NCBI RefSeq assembly: GCF_000025285.1
Contig: NC_013741.1
Coordinates: forward strand, 1 to 64,000
Direction of reading: 5' to 3'
Origin: Archaeoglobus profundus DSM 5631
GTDB taxonomy: Archaea > Halobacteriota > Archaeoglobi > Archaeoglobales > Archaeoglobaceae
Length of the DNA: 64,000 nucleotides
A program made the translations under genes and the position numbers. The notes beneath the pieces were generated by a model. The model was not told the DNA's origin. It was given only the letters and a program-made list of their open reading frames with translations, and did not search any database. Shown piece after piece: positions 36,324-44,639 of this stretch (position 1 is the stretch's first letter; each line of letters starts with the position of its first letter).

Positions 36324-36678
36324 CGATTATTATCTCATCGTCATCGAGCTCGTACCGCTTTTCCTCCTTCTTTTCCGCAACCTCTATTTCTGACTCCTCC
36401 TTTTCGAGAGGTATGTCAACTATTTCAGTTTCCTTCTTCTCATACGACTTAATCTCCGACTTGATAAAGAGAACTTCGTTCATTAAAGCTTCAACGCTCT
36501 TCGATAGCTCAGCAACTTTTGCTTCGATAGCTTTGAGATCTTTCTTGAACTCCTCCCTAAGTTCATTCTTCAAATCCTCCAAGGCTTTGGAAGACAGCAT
36601 TTTTCTCAACTCCTCAACCTCCTTCTCCTTTTCCGCGAGTTTCTTCTCAAGTCTTTCAAGTAGTATATCCCTCTCCAT
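36316..36678 (-). CDS. Coiled-coil protein preceding smc (120 aa)
   Basis: This 120-residue charged protein is helical over about 1-85 with heptad-like leucines, and has an acidic tail (YELDDDEIIIVD). I do not recognise it. It overlaps smc by 8 bp and is first in the smc-scpA-scpB operon, so it could be an SMC accessory or simply a co-transcribed protein. No enzymatic motif is visible. Confidence 0.7.
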   Translation of the reverse strand: MERDILLERLEKKLAEKEKEVEELRKMLSSKALEDLKNELREEFKKDLKAIEAKVAELSKSVEALMNEVLFIKSEIKSYEKKETEIVDIPLEKEESEIEVAEKKEEKRYELDDDEIIIVD

Positions 36679-36768
36679 TTCATCGAAATTAATTTAGGAA
36701 GTTCATATACTTTTTCATCTTTAACGAACTACTTTCAAAATTCTCAAATAACTAAAAGACACCCATAG

Positions 36769-37734
36769 CTAACGCTCTAACCCCAGCTCCTTCCTAACCT
36801 CGTTAGTTGCTTGAACCATCACCTTGAGCTTCTCAAACGCAATATCCCTTGGCAGGAGCTTCAATCCACAATCTGGATCGACGTAGAGTTGATCTGGTTT
36901 AACTATTTCCAGAGCCATGTATATTGCCCTTTTAACCTCTTCAACTGTCTCGACTCTCTTACTGTGAACGTCTATGCAACCAAATCCCAAATCCTTGTCG
37001 TAGTCATATTCTTTCAGTATTGCCAAATCTTCGAAGTTTCTGTTTGCAAATTCAAAATCTATCTGATCAACTTTGAAGTCCAGAATTTCCGGAAATATCG
37101 CCCTGTAATTTCCGTAGCACATGTGCATACCTATGTAAGCTTTTACTCCCTTCACCATTATCTCAACGGCATTTTTAGCAATCTCTATCTCTTCCGGATG
37201 TGTGGGAATTGCCGGCTCGTCGATCTGGATGTAGTTCGCTCCGACCTTCACAAGCTCTCTGAACTCCTTGTTCAAAACCTCAGCCAGAGCATATACAGCT
37301 TCTTCTTTGCTCGGATAATACTCGTTGAAGCTCCAGTCAACTATTGTGTACGCTCCAGTTATTGGAACTTTGATCTCCTTGTCGGTCACACTTCTGAGGT
37401 ATAGAAAATCCTTGATGGCTAGCTCGTCTCTGTATCTAAGCTCGCCGACTATCGAAGGCTTCGGGTAGTAAGCGTTACCCCAAACTCTAACCTCACCGTA
37501 TATTACAAAACCGTCTATTCTCTCGGCGAAGTATGATGTCATCTCCTCTCTACGCATCTCTCCATCCCAGATTATATCGACACCAGCAATCTCATGATCC
37601 TTAACTACAGCTTTCACAGCATCCTTGTAGGCTTCATCCATCACTTTGTCATCGACTTTGCCCTCTTTATGGAGTCTGATCATCCTGAGAAGCCACTTTG
37701 GTTTTGGATAACTTCCAACTACTGTGGTTTTCAT
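36769..37734 (-). CDS. Core MetE-type methionine synthase (zinc site intact)
   Basis: This 321-residue protein is one MetE-like (beta/alpha)8 barrel, equivalent to the C-terminal half of cobalamin-independent methionine synthase. Zinc ligands are seen: H204 and C206 (GMHMCYG), probably E228, and C289 (DPDCGLKLLPR). The homocysteine-binding segment IQIDEPAIPTHP lies at 169-180. Short archaeal MetE proteins are thought to take methyl groups from a corrinoid protein rather than folate. It overlaps a paralogue by 4 bp. Confidence 0.9.
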   Translation of the reverse strand: MKTTVVGSYPKPKWLLRMIRLHKEGKVDDKVMDEAYKDAVKAVVKDHEIAGVDIIWDGEMRREEMTSYFAERIDGFVIYGEVRVWGNAYYPKPSIVGELRYRDELAIKDFLYLRSVTDKEIKVPITGAYTIVDWSFNEYYPSKEEAVYALAEVLNKEFRELVKVGANYIQIDEPAIPTHPEEIEIAKNAVEIMVKGVKAYIGMHMCYGNYRAIFPEILDFKVDQIDFEFANRNFEDLAILKEYDYDKDLGFGCIDVHSKRVETVEEVKRAIYMALEIVKPDQLYVDPDCGLKLLPRDIAFEKLKVMVQATNEVRKELGLER

Positions 37735-38678
37735 TCTACCACCCCCTTGAGCTTAGCAACCAACTGCATCTTTTCAAATGCTTTGATACGAGGTAAGAAT
37801 TCCAGTCCAGTGTTTGGAGAGATGTAAACTTTCTTGAAGTTACCTTTCGAAGTTATCTCCTCGAACTTGACTTTCAACTCCTCCAAACTCTCCATCTTCG
37901 TGTTTCTTCCGTCTATCAACCCTACGTTTATCGCACTGAAGTCGTATTCCTCAACTACCTTCAAATTCTCCTCGTATCCTTCGACAAAATCCAATCCGAT
38001 AACGTCGAAGCCGAAGTCTAGGACTTCTGGAAAAATTCTTTCAGCAGAATCAAAGTATGTCATGAGTATAGTTTCCATTTTGGTGTTCGTAAGCTCTTTG
38101 TAAACGTCTTTAAGAACTTCAAGCTCCGATTTCTCAGCGTAAAGCAACGCAGGTTCGTCTATCTGAATGTACTTAACACCTCTTTCTTCGAGTTCTTTAA
38201 TCTCCTCCTTAATAGCCTCACAGATATCCCATAGGAAATCTTCAAACTTCGGATAGAACTCGTTCCTCGAAAGCTTCGCCACGGTGTAACAGCTCAAAAC
38301 GGCCTTAATATTCTTCTCAATCTCAAAAGCTATCTCGAAGTCGTAGAGAATTTTCTTTGTCCTTTTAATCTTACTTTTCGCGATCGGTATCCTGTAGTAC
38401 AGGTTGTTATCGAAATACCTAACGAGACCGTTCATTTCAAATCCTTCCAATCTTGAAGCGATCGTTAGTAGGAAGTCATGCCAGATCAGTTGTCCATCGG
38501 TGTATAGCTCGATTCCTGCTTTCTTCTGCTCGTCAATAACCTCAGCTATAGCCTTCCTTAAAACTTCTCTCTCAACTTCGACATCCAAATCCTTCTGCAA
38601 ACCCTCAACCTTTCGCAAATACTCCCTGAACCACTCGGGTCTTGGGTAGTTACCAACGACAGTCGCAACAACATCCAT
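37731..38678 (-). CDS. MetE-like barrel lacking zinc ligands
   Basis: This 315-residue protein is a paralogue of the downstream gene: same start (VVGNYPRPEW versus VVGSYPKPKW) and YIQIDEPALLYAE near 168-180. The zinc residues are lost, with MTYFDS replacing HMCYG and SPNTGLEFLPR replacing DPDCGLKLLPR. It probably cannot activate homocysteine. By analogy with the N-terminal half of long MetE, it may bind the methyl donor or form a heterodimer with its neighbour (4 bp overlap). Confidence 0.85.
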   Translation of the reverse strand: MDVVATVVGNYPRPEWFREYLRKVEGLQKDLDVEVEREVLRKAIAEVIDEQKKAGIELYTDGQLIWHDFLLTIASRLEGFEMNGLVRYFDNNLYYRIPIAKSKIKRTKKILYDFEIAFEIEKNIKAVLSCYTVAKLSRNEFYPKFEDFLWDICEAIKEEIKELEERGVKYIQIDEPALLYAEKSELEVLKDVYKELTNTKMETILMTYFDSAERIFPEVLDFGFDVIGLDFVEGYEENLKVVEEYDFSAINVGLIDGRNTKMESLEELKVKFEEITSKGNFKKVYISPNTGLEFLPRIKAFEKMQLVAKLKGVVE

Positions 38679-38682
38679 AACA

Positions 38683-39504
38683 TCACCCTATATGCTCCCT
38701 GACAAAATTACCCTCTCCACCTAGCCTCTTTATCGTTTTTAAGACCGTATCGACCACGGATTTCAAAGCCTTCTCGGCAACCTTATAGTCGTCAGCTTCA
38801 AGTACAATCCTGTATCTCGGTGCACCAACGTATTCAATTTCAGCTTTAATATTTGGAAACTTCTTTATCACGTCATAGGCTTTCATCAGCGCCTTCTTTA
38901 TTCTTTCAACGCCATCACCAGCATAGCTCTTGAGCTCAAAGTACCCTCTCACCTTAACTCTGGGCGGTTTGATGTTTTCTCTCGCAATTTCTGCCATCTC
39001 TTTTGCAAATTCCTCTCCAACTATTTTCGCAAGAACTTCGTAGCCTTCGTAGGCACACTCAACAAAAGCCTCGTATACGCTGTCATACTCTTTAATCAAT
39101 TTCTTTCCTATCTCGATAAGTTGCTCCCTACTCAACCCCAACTTTTCACCGATGATTTCAAGCCATTTAAATGCCTTGAGCTCGTTCTTCCACTCCTGCC
39201 ACTTTTCCCTCTTTTGCCTTTCTGTAACGTCTTTGATCGACAAATCGATGTGTCCTCTCTTCGGATTTACGCCTAGAACCTTGCAGACGACCTTTTGTCC
39301 CTTCTTGACATGGTCCCTTATATCCTTTATCCATCCCGGTGCGACTTCGCTTATGTGAACCATTCCCTCTTTGTTCTCGTACTCATCGAGCGAAACGAAT
39401 GCTCCGAAGTCCATTACTCTTGTGACAGTCCCTATTACAATTTCTCCGGGAGAAGGATAGCCGTCTCTCTTAATAATCAGCCTTTCCTCTTTCTCCTCAC
39501 TCAT
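38683..39504 (-). CDS. eif2a: Translation initiation factor aIF2 subunit alpha
   Basis: This 273-residue factor is the alpha subunit of the heterotrimer that delivers initiator tRNA. An S1/OB domain occupies about 15-85 (GEIVIGTVTRVMDFGAFVSLDEYENKEGMVH...). A helical middle domain (about 90-175) and the C-terminal alpha/beta domain that binds the gamma subunit (about 180-273) follow. It ends 5 nt before the MetE-like gene and starts 42 nt after TFB. Confidence 0.95.
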   Translation of the reverse strand: MSEEKEERLIIKRDGYPSPGEIVIGTVTRVMDFGAFVSLDEYENKEGMVHISEVAPGWIKDIRDHVKKGQKVVCKVLGVNPKRGHIDLSIKDVTERQKREKWQEWKNELKAFKWLEIIGEKLGLSREQLIEIGKKLIKEYDSVYEAFVECAYEGYEVLAKIVGEEFAKEMAEIARENIKPPRVKVRGYFELKSYAGDGVERIKKALMKAYDVIKKFPNIKAEIEYVGAPRYRIVLEADDYKVAEKALKSVVDTVLKTIKRLGGEGNFVREHIG

Positions 39505-39545
39505 TGAAAGATGTAAAATGGATGGAATTTAAAGCTATTCAAAAA

Positions 39546-40535
39546 TTAGAGAATGATGTCAATTCCCAACTTTTCAGCCAATTCTTTGTATCTGTTCCTT
39601 ATGGTGACTTCGGTAACGCCAGCGACTTCGGCGACCTCTCTCTGAGTTCTCCTCTCTCCGCACAGAATTGAAGCTATGTATATAGCCGCTGCAGCAACTC
39701 CAGTTGGACCTCTTCCGCTTGTCAATTCTCTCTCTTCGGCCTTCTTGATTATCTCAATAGCCTTTCTCTGCACCTCACCACTTAGACCTAGAGCAGCGCA
39801 GAATCTTGGAACGTAGTCCGCTGGGCTTGTGGGCATGAGCTTTAAGCCCAATTCTCTCGCAATGAACCTGTACGTTCTTCCTATCTCCTTTCTATCAACT
39901 CTCGAATACTGTGCAATCTCGTCCAAAGTTCTAGGCACACCAGCCTGCCTGCAAGCAGCGTATAAAGCTGCAGCAACAACTCCCTCAATACTCCTACCCC
40001 TGATAAGGTTTTTCTCAATGGCCTTTCTGTAAATGACTGCAGCTGTTTCTCTAACGCTCTTAGGCAGTCCTAAGGCTGATGCCATTCTGTCTAGTTCACT
40101 CAAAGCGAATGCAAGGTTTCTTTCAGTAGCGTTGCTTATTCTAATCCTCCTCTGCCACTTTCTAAGCCTAAACAGCTGTGCTCTAGTCCTTACGGAGATT
40201 GCCTTTCCATAATAGTCCTTGTTGTTCCAGTCGATGATCGTAGTTAGACCTTTATCGTGGATAGTATATGTTATAGGAGCTCCAACTCTGCTCCTCTTCT
40301 CTCTCTGCTCGCTGTCAAATGCTCTCCACTCAGGTCCAGCATCGATATATCTTTCTTCGATAACGTAACCGCAATCCTGACAGATTAATTCACCCCTCTT
40401 GTAGTCTCTAACTATCCTCGGGCTACCACATTCAGGGCAGACTTCAATTATTTCCTCTTTTTCTATCTCTTTTACCTCTTCCTTTTCCTTCTCCTTTTCC
40501 TTTTCTACCTCCCTTACCTTCTCCTTTTCTACCAT
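39546..40535 (-). CDS. tfb: Transcription initiation factor TFB
   Basis: This 329-residue archaeal TFIIB binds TBP-DNA and recruits RNA polymerase. After a Lys/Glu-rich leader (about 1-28), a zinc ribbon (CPECGSPR...CQDCGYV) and the B-reader region ([21 protein letters not shown]) are followed by two cyclin repeats (about 135-225 and 230-325). I start it at the ATG at 40535, which has GGTGA 5 nt upstream, not at the TTG at 40553. The charged leader overlaps the Gar1 gene tail by 92 bp in another frame. Confidence 0.95.
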   Translation of the reverse strand: MVEKEKVREVEKEKEKEKEEVKEIEKEEIIEVCPECGSPRIVRDYKRGELICQDCGYVIEERYIDAGPEWRAFDSEQREKRSRVGAPITYTIHDKGLTTIIDWNNKDYYGKAISVRTRAQLFRLRKWQRRIRISNATERNLAFALSELDRMASALGLPKSVRETAAVIYRKAIEKNLIRGRSIEGVVAAALYAACRQAGVPRTLDEIAQYSRVDRKEIGRTYRFIARELGLKLMPTSPADYVPRFCAALGLSGEVQRKAIEIIKKAEERELTSGRGPTGVAAAAIYIASILCGERRTQREVAEVAGVTEVTIRNRYKELAEKLGIDIIL

Positions 40536-40776
40536 AATCCTCACCCCCTTCAATTACAAACAATTCATCGTCAAACCTTCTCAACACCTTCCTATCTTTT
40601 GGACGGATTAGAATGAACGGTGATTTTACTGGCCCAATTATGTCATAAACGTAACCTATTTTCTCGAGCTTTCTGTTACAAACTTCAGAACCAATTTTTG
40701 GGAGTTCCTTGGCTTTTACTACTATGAATCCTGACTTCGACACATGACTAACTTTACCGATTTTCTTCAGCCTCAT
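40444..40776 (-). CDS. gar1: H/ACA RNA-protein component Gar1
   Basis: This 110-residue protein is archaeal Gar1, which with Cbf5, Nop10 and L7Ae forms the pseudouridylation complex. The six-stranded barrel is residues 1-75 ([20 protein letters not shown]). The C-terminal tail is rich in G, K and R ([20 protein letters not shown]), similar to eukaryal RGG tails, and is encoded by the same DNA as the charged TFB N-terminus in another frame. It is first in a gar1-tfb-aIF2-alpha-MetE run. Confidence 0.9.
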   Translation of the reverse strand: MRLKKIGKVSHVSKSGFIVVKAKELPKIGSEVCNRKLEKIGYVYDIIGPVKSPFILIRPKDRKVLRRFDDELFVIEGGEDYGRKGEGKGGRKGKGEGKGRGKRDRKRGNN

Positions 40777-40806
40777 GGTCGATCCTATTTAAGTTTTGCG
40801 AAAGCC

Positions 40807-40845
40807 AATTTATATGTGTGTTGACTCTGGTATATAAATTTTTTG
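40807..40845 (-). promoter_or_regulatory. Promoter region of gar1-tfb
   Basis: On the minus strand two TATA-like elements occur before gar1: AAATTTATATACC (about 40829-40841) and CATATAAATT (about 40808-40817). The second is nearer the expected distance from the ATG at 40776. A perfect 13-bp palindrome (40849-40861) abuts the upstream element. Confidence 0.4.
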
Positions 40846-40848
40846 GTC

Positions 40849-40861
40849 GAACCAGTGGTTC
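40849..40861. repeat. Inverted repeat GAACC-AGT-GGTTC
   Basis: A 5-bp perfect arm with a 3-nt centre lies just upstream of the AT-rich gar1 promoter. It could be an operator or a transcript hairpin; one copy only was noticed. Confidence 0.3.
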
Positions 40862-40886
40862 ACAAATTAGCATAGTTGAAGGGTAG

Positions 40887-41666
40887 CTAGAATCTGCTGT
40901 AGCCTTCCAAATTTAGTGTAACGTACTTGTAACCCAAATCCTTTAAACTCTTTGAGAGGTAATCCATCAAATCAACATTGAAAAACTTAGATCTCTCTTC
41001 TCTACCAACTTCTACAATTGCTATATCTCCATAATCCCTTACCCTTACAACCTTGAAGTCGAGATCCCTTACGATGCTTTCAGCTTTTTCAATTCTCCTC
41101 AACCTCTCATGCGTTATTCTATGTCCAAAAGGTATCCTCGTGGCTAGGCAAGTCGTTGGGGGGTTGTCGTGCACACTCAGACCTAGCTTCTTTGCAATCG
41201 ATCTAATCTCCTCCTTATCAATTCCCACTTCGATCCACGGACTGTATACACCTTCTTCAACAACAGCCCTATAGCCCGGTCTGTATTCATTCAATTCGCT
41301 TACGTTGGTTCCCTCGACTATACATTCTACACCGACTGCACTCGCAAACTCCTTCACCATCCTTATCATTTTCTTTTTGCAGAAGTAACATCTGTTTTCG
41401 TCATTCCTTACAAAGTTTTCATCGTTGAGTAGATCAATTTCAAGAATGTAATGGTCAACTCCAATCTCTTTGGCAACAGACTTCGCATATTCAACATCGT
41501 ATTTTGATAAAACTTCCGATACTACCGTTACAGCAAAAACTCTCTTAATAACATCTTTGCAAAGCTTGGTAAGCGTAACACTGTCAACTCCTCCGGAGAA
41601 CATCACAACTACGCCGTTCTTCCCAATTTTCGATATGAATTCCTTTAGTTTTTCAATTTTTGACAC
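40887..41666 (-). CDS. larE: LarE-type ATP-pyrophosphatase sulfur transferase, three-cysteine form
   Basis: This 259-residue PP-loop enzyme has MFSGGVDSVTLT (22-33) and LarE-type cysteines: C93 and C96 (NRCYFCK) and C173 (PPTTCLATR). LarE delivers sulfur for the nickel-pincer cofactor of lactate racemase-type enzymes. Proteins with three such cysteines are believed to bind a 4Fe-4S cluster and act catalytically instead of sacrificing one cysteine. LarA, LarB and LarC are not in the window, so the product could be used in another thiolation. Confidence 0.88.
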   Translation of the reverse strand: MSKIEKLKEFISKIGKNGVVVMFSGGVDSVTLTKLCKDVIKRVFAVTVVSEVLSKYDVEYAKSVAKEIGVDHYILEIDLLNDENFVRNDENRCYFCKKKMIRMVKEFASAVGVECIVEGTNVSELNEYRPGYRAVVEEGVYSPWIEVGIDKEEIRSIAKKLGLSVHDNPPTTCLATRIPFGHRITHERLRRIEKAESIVRDLDFKVVRVRDYGDIAIVEVGREERSKFFNVDLMDYLSKSLKDLGYKYVTLNLEGYSRF

Positions 41667-41747
41667 GAATTCTCAGATGTCTTTCTGGAATATCACAATT
41701 TCGCAGAATTAGAAAAACCTTTAATTTAAGGGTTTTAACCTAAGCTT

Positions 41748-42329
41748 GTGGAAAGGGTTGAGGAGTACCTCGAGGCCATACTCGATATACAGGAGAAGGA
41801 GAAGAGAGTTGTTAGGACGAGTGATATAGCTAAGAGACTAAACGTTAAGCCGTCAAGCGTTACGGAGATGTTTATTAAACTGAAAGATATGGGCTACGTT
41901 GATTATGTTCCTTACAGAGGTGTTGTTCTAACTGAGGATGGAAGACGGATAGCAGAAAAAATAAAGAGATATTATAAGATATTTGAAAAGTTTTTCAAGT
42001 TTCTAGGCGTTGATGAGGAAAAGGCAAAAGAGTTGAGTTGCGAACTGGAGCATCACGCTGATGAGAAAGTTGTTGAAAGGATATGCACAATAATATCGAG
42101 CGTATGCGACATCTGCGATGAGTGCAAGTTTGAAGAGTTGCCTCTTTCGGAGGCTGGAAAGGGTAAGTATGTAGTTCTGATCGCACCTAAGAGCGCGAAA
42201 GATCTAATCAAAGTTGGAGATAGAATCGAGGTTATAGAAAACAATGATACAATAAAAATTAAAGTTGGTGAAGAAATCTTTGAACTTTCGAAAGACTTTG
42301 GTAAGAAGATAATTGTTAGGAAGGCTTAA
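41748..42329 (+). CDS. DtxR/MntR-family metal-dependent repressor
   Basis: This 193-residue regulator has an N-terminal winged helix (VEEYLEAILDIQEKEKRV; RLNVKPSSVTEMFIKL near 25-45), a dimerisation and metal-binding domain (LSCELEHHADEKVVERI near 83-100), and a C-terminal FeoA/SH3-like domain (about 130-193). CDICDEC at about 120-126 is an added cysteine cluster. It probably represses iron or manganese uptake genes. The start is GTG. The 3' end overlaps the DUF5371-type gene by 4 bp. Confidence 0.92.
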   Translation: MERVEEYLEAILDIQEKEKRVVRTSDIAKRLNVKPSSVTEMFIKLKDMGYVDYVPYRGVVLTEDGRRIAEKIKRYYKIFEKFFKFLGVDEEKAKELSCELEHHADEKVVERICTIISSVCDICDECKFEELPLSEAGKGKYVVLIAPKSAKDLIKVGDRIEVIENNDTIKIKVGEEIFELSKDFGKKIIVRKA

Positions 42330-42520
42330 GACTTCTTTTTCTTTTTGATAATCTCTTCTATCTTCTTCTCAAACGTATCTTCGTGGATGTACGGGCACCT
42401 CAAGTAGTGCTCAACGGCTTTAGCCAGCGCATCCTTTGTAGTACTCTCTCCCGTTTTTCTCTTCAACTCTTCTAAAACGTCTTCAGGCAAGACGGTTTGA
42501 GCGTGGACGATCTTCGTCAA
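42326..42520 (-). CDS. DUF5371-type small protein
   Basis: This 64-residue protein starts MTKIVHAQTVLPEDVLEELK, which I recognise as the DUF5371 family of euryarchaea. A ribbon-helix-helix-like N-terminus with TTKDALAKAVEHYL is followed by a lysine-rich tail; function unknown, possibly DNA binding. The start is TTG with GGTGAT about 6 nt upstream. It lies downstream of the tRNA on the same strand. Confidence 0.75.
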   Translation of the reverse strand: MTKIVHAQTVLPEDVLEELKRKTGESTTKDALAKAVEHYLRCPYIHEDTFEKKIEEIIKKKKKS

Positions 42521-42638
42521 GGCTCATCACCTCTAATCATTATTATGGCAAGTGGTATATAAGCTTTGCTCATGATTGTGATGAATATGTATTGAAGATA
42601 GCTATTAGCTGTCTTAGGAAGTATTTTGGAAGAAGTAG

Positions 42639-42713
42639 TGGGCCCGGAGGGATTTGAACCCTCGACCGCCCGGTTATGAGCCGGGCGCTCTGACCTGGCT
42701 AAGCTACGGGCCC
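42639..42713 (-). tRNA. tRNA with CAU anticodon (probably tRNA-Ile2; elongator Met possible)
   Basis: The cloverleaf is complete on the minus strand. Acceptor GGGCCCG pairs with CGGGCCC, discriminator A. Anticodon stem CCCGG/CCGGG encloses loop CTCATAA, anticodon CAT. The T loop is TTCAAAT. Initiator features are not evident. The GGGCCC acceptor resembles archaeal tRNA-Ile2, whose C34 is changed to agmatidine by TiaS to read AUA. Elongator Met cannot be excluded. The first 10 bases overlap the 3' end of the upstream gene. Confidence 0.9.
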
Positions 42714-43228
42714 TTAATCGTATTACTCAACTCAAGATTTAAATTTTTCTCTAACTCGTTGAGCTTAAGAAAGGCGGCGAGTTCTTCTTTACTCGGCTCC
42801 AAGCTTATGAAGAGTTCGTAGAATTTCATTGGTATTTTAACAGGCTTGATATCTTTTTCATCAACCTTGTATTCAACCTTATCGGGATTAAACGCCTTCA
42901 AGAATTTATTAAAAGATCTCAGGGCTGGACAATTCACACCTAAATCACCCGTCAAAAGTGGATACTCCCTACAGCTTTTTGGTCTAATCTCGTGTATCGT
43001 GCATTTGTTATCCTTCAAAAATGGACAGGGCACTTTGATAGGGTGAGAAAATTCCTTAAATTCATCAAGACCGTCTATACAATCCAATTCGATACCTTCT
43101 ACGTACACTTTACCAGTTTTTGGATCGTAAACGACTTTACTGAGCTTTTTACAACACTCCCCGCACATCCTACAAACAAAAGGAATTCTGACCTTCAAAC
43201 CCCTCACAACGCATTCTGCATACATCAT
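42704..43228 (-). CDS. YkgJ-type cysteine-cluster protein
   Basis: This 174-residue protein has the zinc/iron-chelating CxxCGxCC pattern (VCRMCGECCKKL, about 18-29), followed by CPFLKDNKCTIHEIRPKSCREYPL (about 68-91) typical of the YkgJ family. A metal or Fe-S cluster is expected; function unknown. The stop codon TAG lies inside the first ten bases of the downstream tRNA gene, so mRNA and tRNA compete for the same transcript. It overlaps its upstream neighbour by 4 bp. Confidence 0.88.
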   Translation of the reverse strand: MMYAECVVRGLKVRIPFVCRMCGECCKKLSKVVYDPKTGKVYVEGIELDCIDGLDEFKEFSHPIKVPCPFLKDNKCTIHEIRPKSCREYPLLTGDLGVNCPALRSFNKFLKAFNPDKVEYKVDEKDIKPVKIPMKFYELFISLEPSKEELAAFLKLNELEKNLNLELSNTIKGP

Positions 43229-43584
43229 GCGTAACCTTTCCTCAACTCTTCCTCAGCATACGTTTCTTCCAAAATATCTTTTTCAAGAGTCTTTACAAGT
43301 TCATCTCTACCCTTCTCCTCAAGAATTCTAACGAGCCTTGAGAAATCCGCAACTATCATCCTTGCCTTTTCGATGTCTTGCAAGGCTAAACTCATACCGG
43401 TGATCCTACCTATCATGAGAATTGCAAACAGGAGCTTGTCACCACTGTATTTGCTCTTTAGGAATTCAACGGCCTTTTCATCGTCGAGCTTACGCCTTAT
43501 TATCTCAACGACATCTGCTGTTATCTCAGCGGCCTCTCTTGCGCTGAGTCCAAACTGTTTATAAAGTATCATGGTAAACAACAA
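43225..43584 (-). CDS. Hypothetical helical protein (119 aa)
   Basis: This 119-residue protein is predicted all-helical, with LSAREAAEITADVVEIIRRKL near 13-33 and an acidic C-terminus. I do not recognise the family. The start could be the fifth codon (MILYKQ). It overlaps the YkgJ-type gene by 4 bp, which supports it as a real, co-translated gene. Confidence 0.65.
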   Translation of the reverse strand: MLFTMILYKQFGLSAREAAEITADVVEIIRRKLDDEKAVEFLKSKYSGDKLLFAILMIGRITGMSLALQDIEKARMIVADFSRLVRILEEKGRDELVKTLEKDILEETYAEEELRKGYA

Positions 43585-43654
43585 TGTTTCGAAATATTAA
43601 GGTTTTTTGAAATTAAACGAAAGCGTGATTAATGGCCCTGTAAGATTGTAACTC

Positions 43655-44065
43655 ATGATAAAAGTCGTAGAAGTTGAATTGGACACGAACGAAATGGCGG
43701 ATATAACGGATGAAGTCAGAAGGTTCGTTAAAGAGAGCGGAAAGGATGAAGGAGCAGTCTTAGTCTTCTCGAAGGGATCAACTGGCGCGGTAACAACGAT
43801 TGAGTACGAGCCGGGCTTGAAGAAAGATTTTCCAAGGGTGATGGAGAGAATAGCTCCCTACGACGATTACTACGAACATCATAAGACGTGGGGTGATGAT
43901 AACGGTTCAAGTCACGTGAAATCTGCAATAGTCGGAACGAGCTTGGTTGTTCCCTTTAAGAACGGAGAACTCTTGCTTGGAACTTGGCAACAGATAGTCG
44001 TAATAAACTTCGATACAAGAAGGAGAAGAAGAGAAGTAATCCTCCAGCTACTTCAAGCTCTTTAG
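43655..44065 (+). CDS. YjbQ (UPF0047) family protein
   Basis: This 136-residue protein carries the UPF0047 signatures [15 protein letters not shown] (about 47-61), [15 protein letters not shown] (about 88-102) and [15 protein letters not shown] (about 106-120). Members have weak thiamine-phosphate synthase activity, but the physiological role is unsettled. The 3' end overlaps rdgB by 18 bp, converging. Confidence 0.92.
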   Translation: MIKVVEVELDTNEMADITDEVRRFVKESGKDEGAVLVFSKGSTGAVTTIEYEPGLKKDFPRVMERIAPYDDYYEHHKTWGDDNGSSHVKSAIVGTSLVVPFKNGELLLGTWQQIVVINFDTRRRRREVILQLLQAL

Positions 44066-44593
44066 ATACTCGAAGAAACTTTCGAGAGCTCTTCTCCTAT
44101 GAGAAACTTCATTTTTCTCCTCACCCATCTCGGCAAAAGTCCTATCACCGTATTCAAATATTGGATCAAACCCAAATCCCTTATCTCCTCTCATCTCTCT
44201 AGCAATTTTCCCATCTACCCTTCCCTTGAATGTTAAAACCTTTTCACCATCCCAAAATGCTATAACCGCTAGGAAATATGCTCTCCTATCTTCAACACCC
44301 TCCATGAGTTTTAGAATTCCCTCATTGCCTATGGTTTTGAAAACGTATGATGAGTACGGTCCGGGAAATCCCTTCAAGGCCTCGATAAATAGACCGCTAT
44401 CCTCCAAAAAGAACGGTTCTTTAATTTCCTCAGCTAAAAGCTGAGCGCTTATCCTAGCAATTTCTTCCAAATCGCTCCCCTGCGGTTCCAAGTACTTCCT
44501 TCTTATCCAATCAATTTCAATCCCATATTTCTTTCCTATCTCTCTAACTTCTCTAAACTTCCCTTCGTTCGATGTTACGAAGTATACCTTCAT
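44048..44593 (-). CDS. rdgB: XTP/dITP pyrophosphatase
   Basis: This 181-residue Ham1-family enzyme removes deaminated purine nucleotides from the pool. The start [14 protein letters not shown] (3-16), [23 protein letters not shown] (about 61-83), GFGFDPIF (about 137-144) and SHRRRAL (about 164-170) are the family landmarks, with the catalytic aspartate in EDSG. It is a stand-alone gene with an AT-rich upstream. Confidence 0.95.
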   Translation of the reverse strand: MKVYFVTSNEGKFREVREIGKKYGIEIDWIRRKYLEPQGSDLEEIARISAQLLAEEIKEPFFLEDSGLFIEALKGFPGPYSSYVFKTIGNEGILKLMEGVEDRRAYFLAVIAFWDGEKVLTFKGRVDGKIAREMRGDKGFGFDPIFEYGDRTFAEMGEEKNEVSHRRRALESFFEYLKSLK

Positions 44594-44639
44594 GTAGGAA
44601 GTTTGATCAACGTTTTATAGACCTTTGCAAATTCGTTTT

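Noticed and set aside
36811-37404. 197-codon plus-strand open frame within the MetE-type gene
   Set aside because: Shadow of a conserved gene on the other strand.
42566-42600. GTGATGA near 42579 as part of a further C/D box RNA
   Set aside because: No CTGA boxes at the right spacing follow on either strand.
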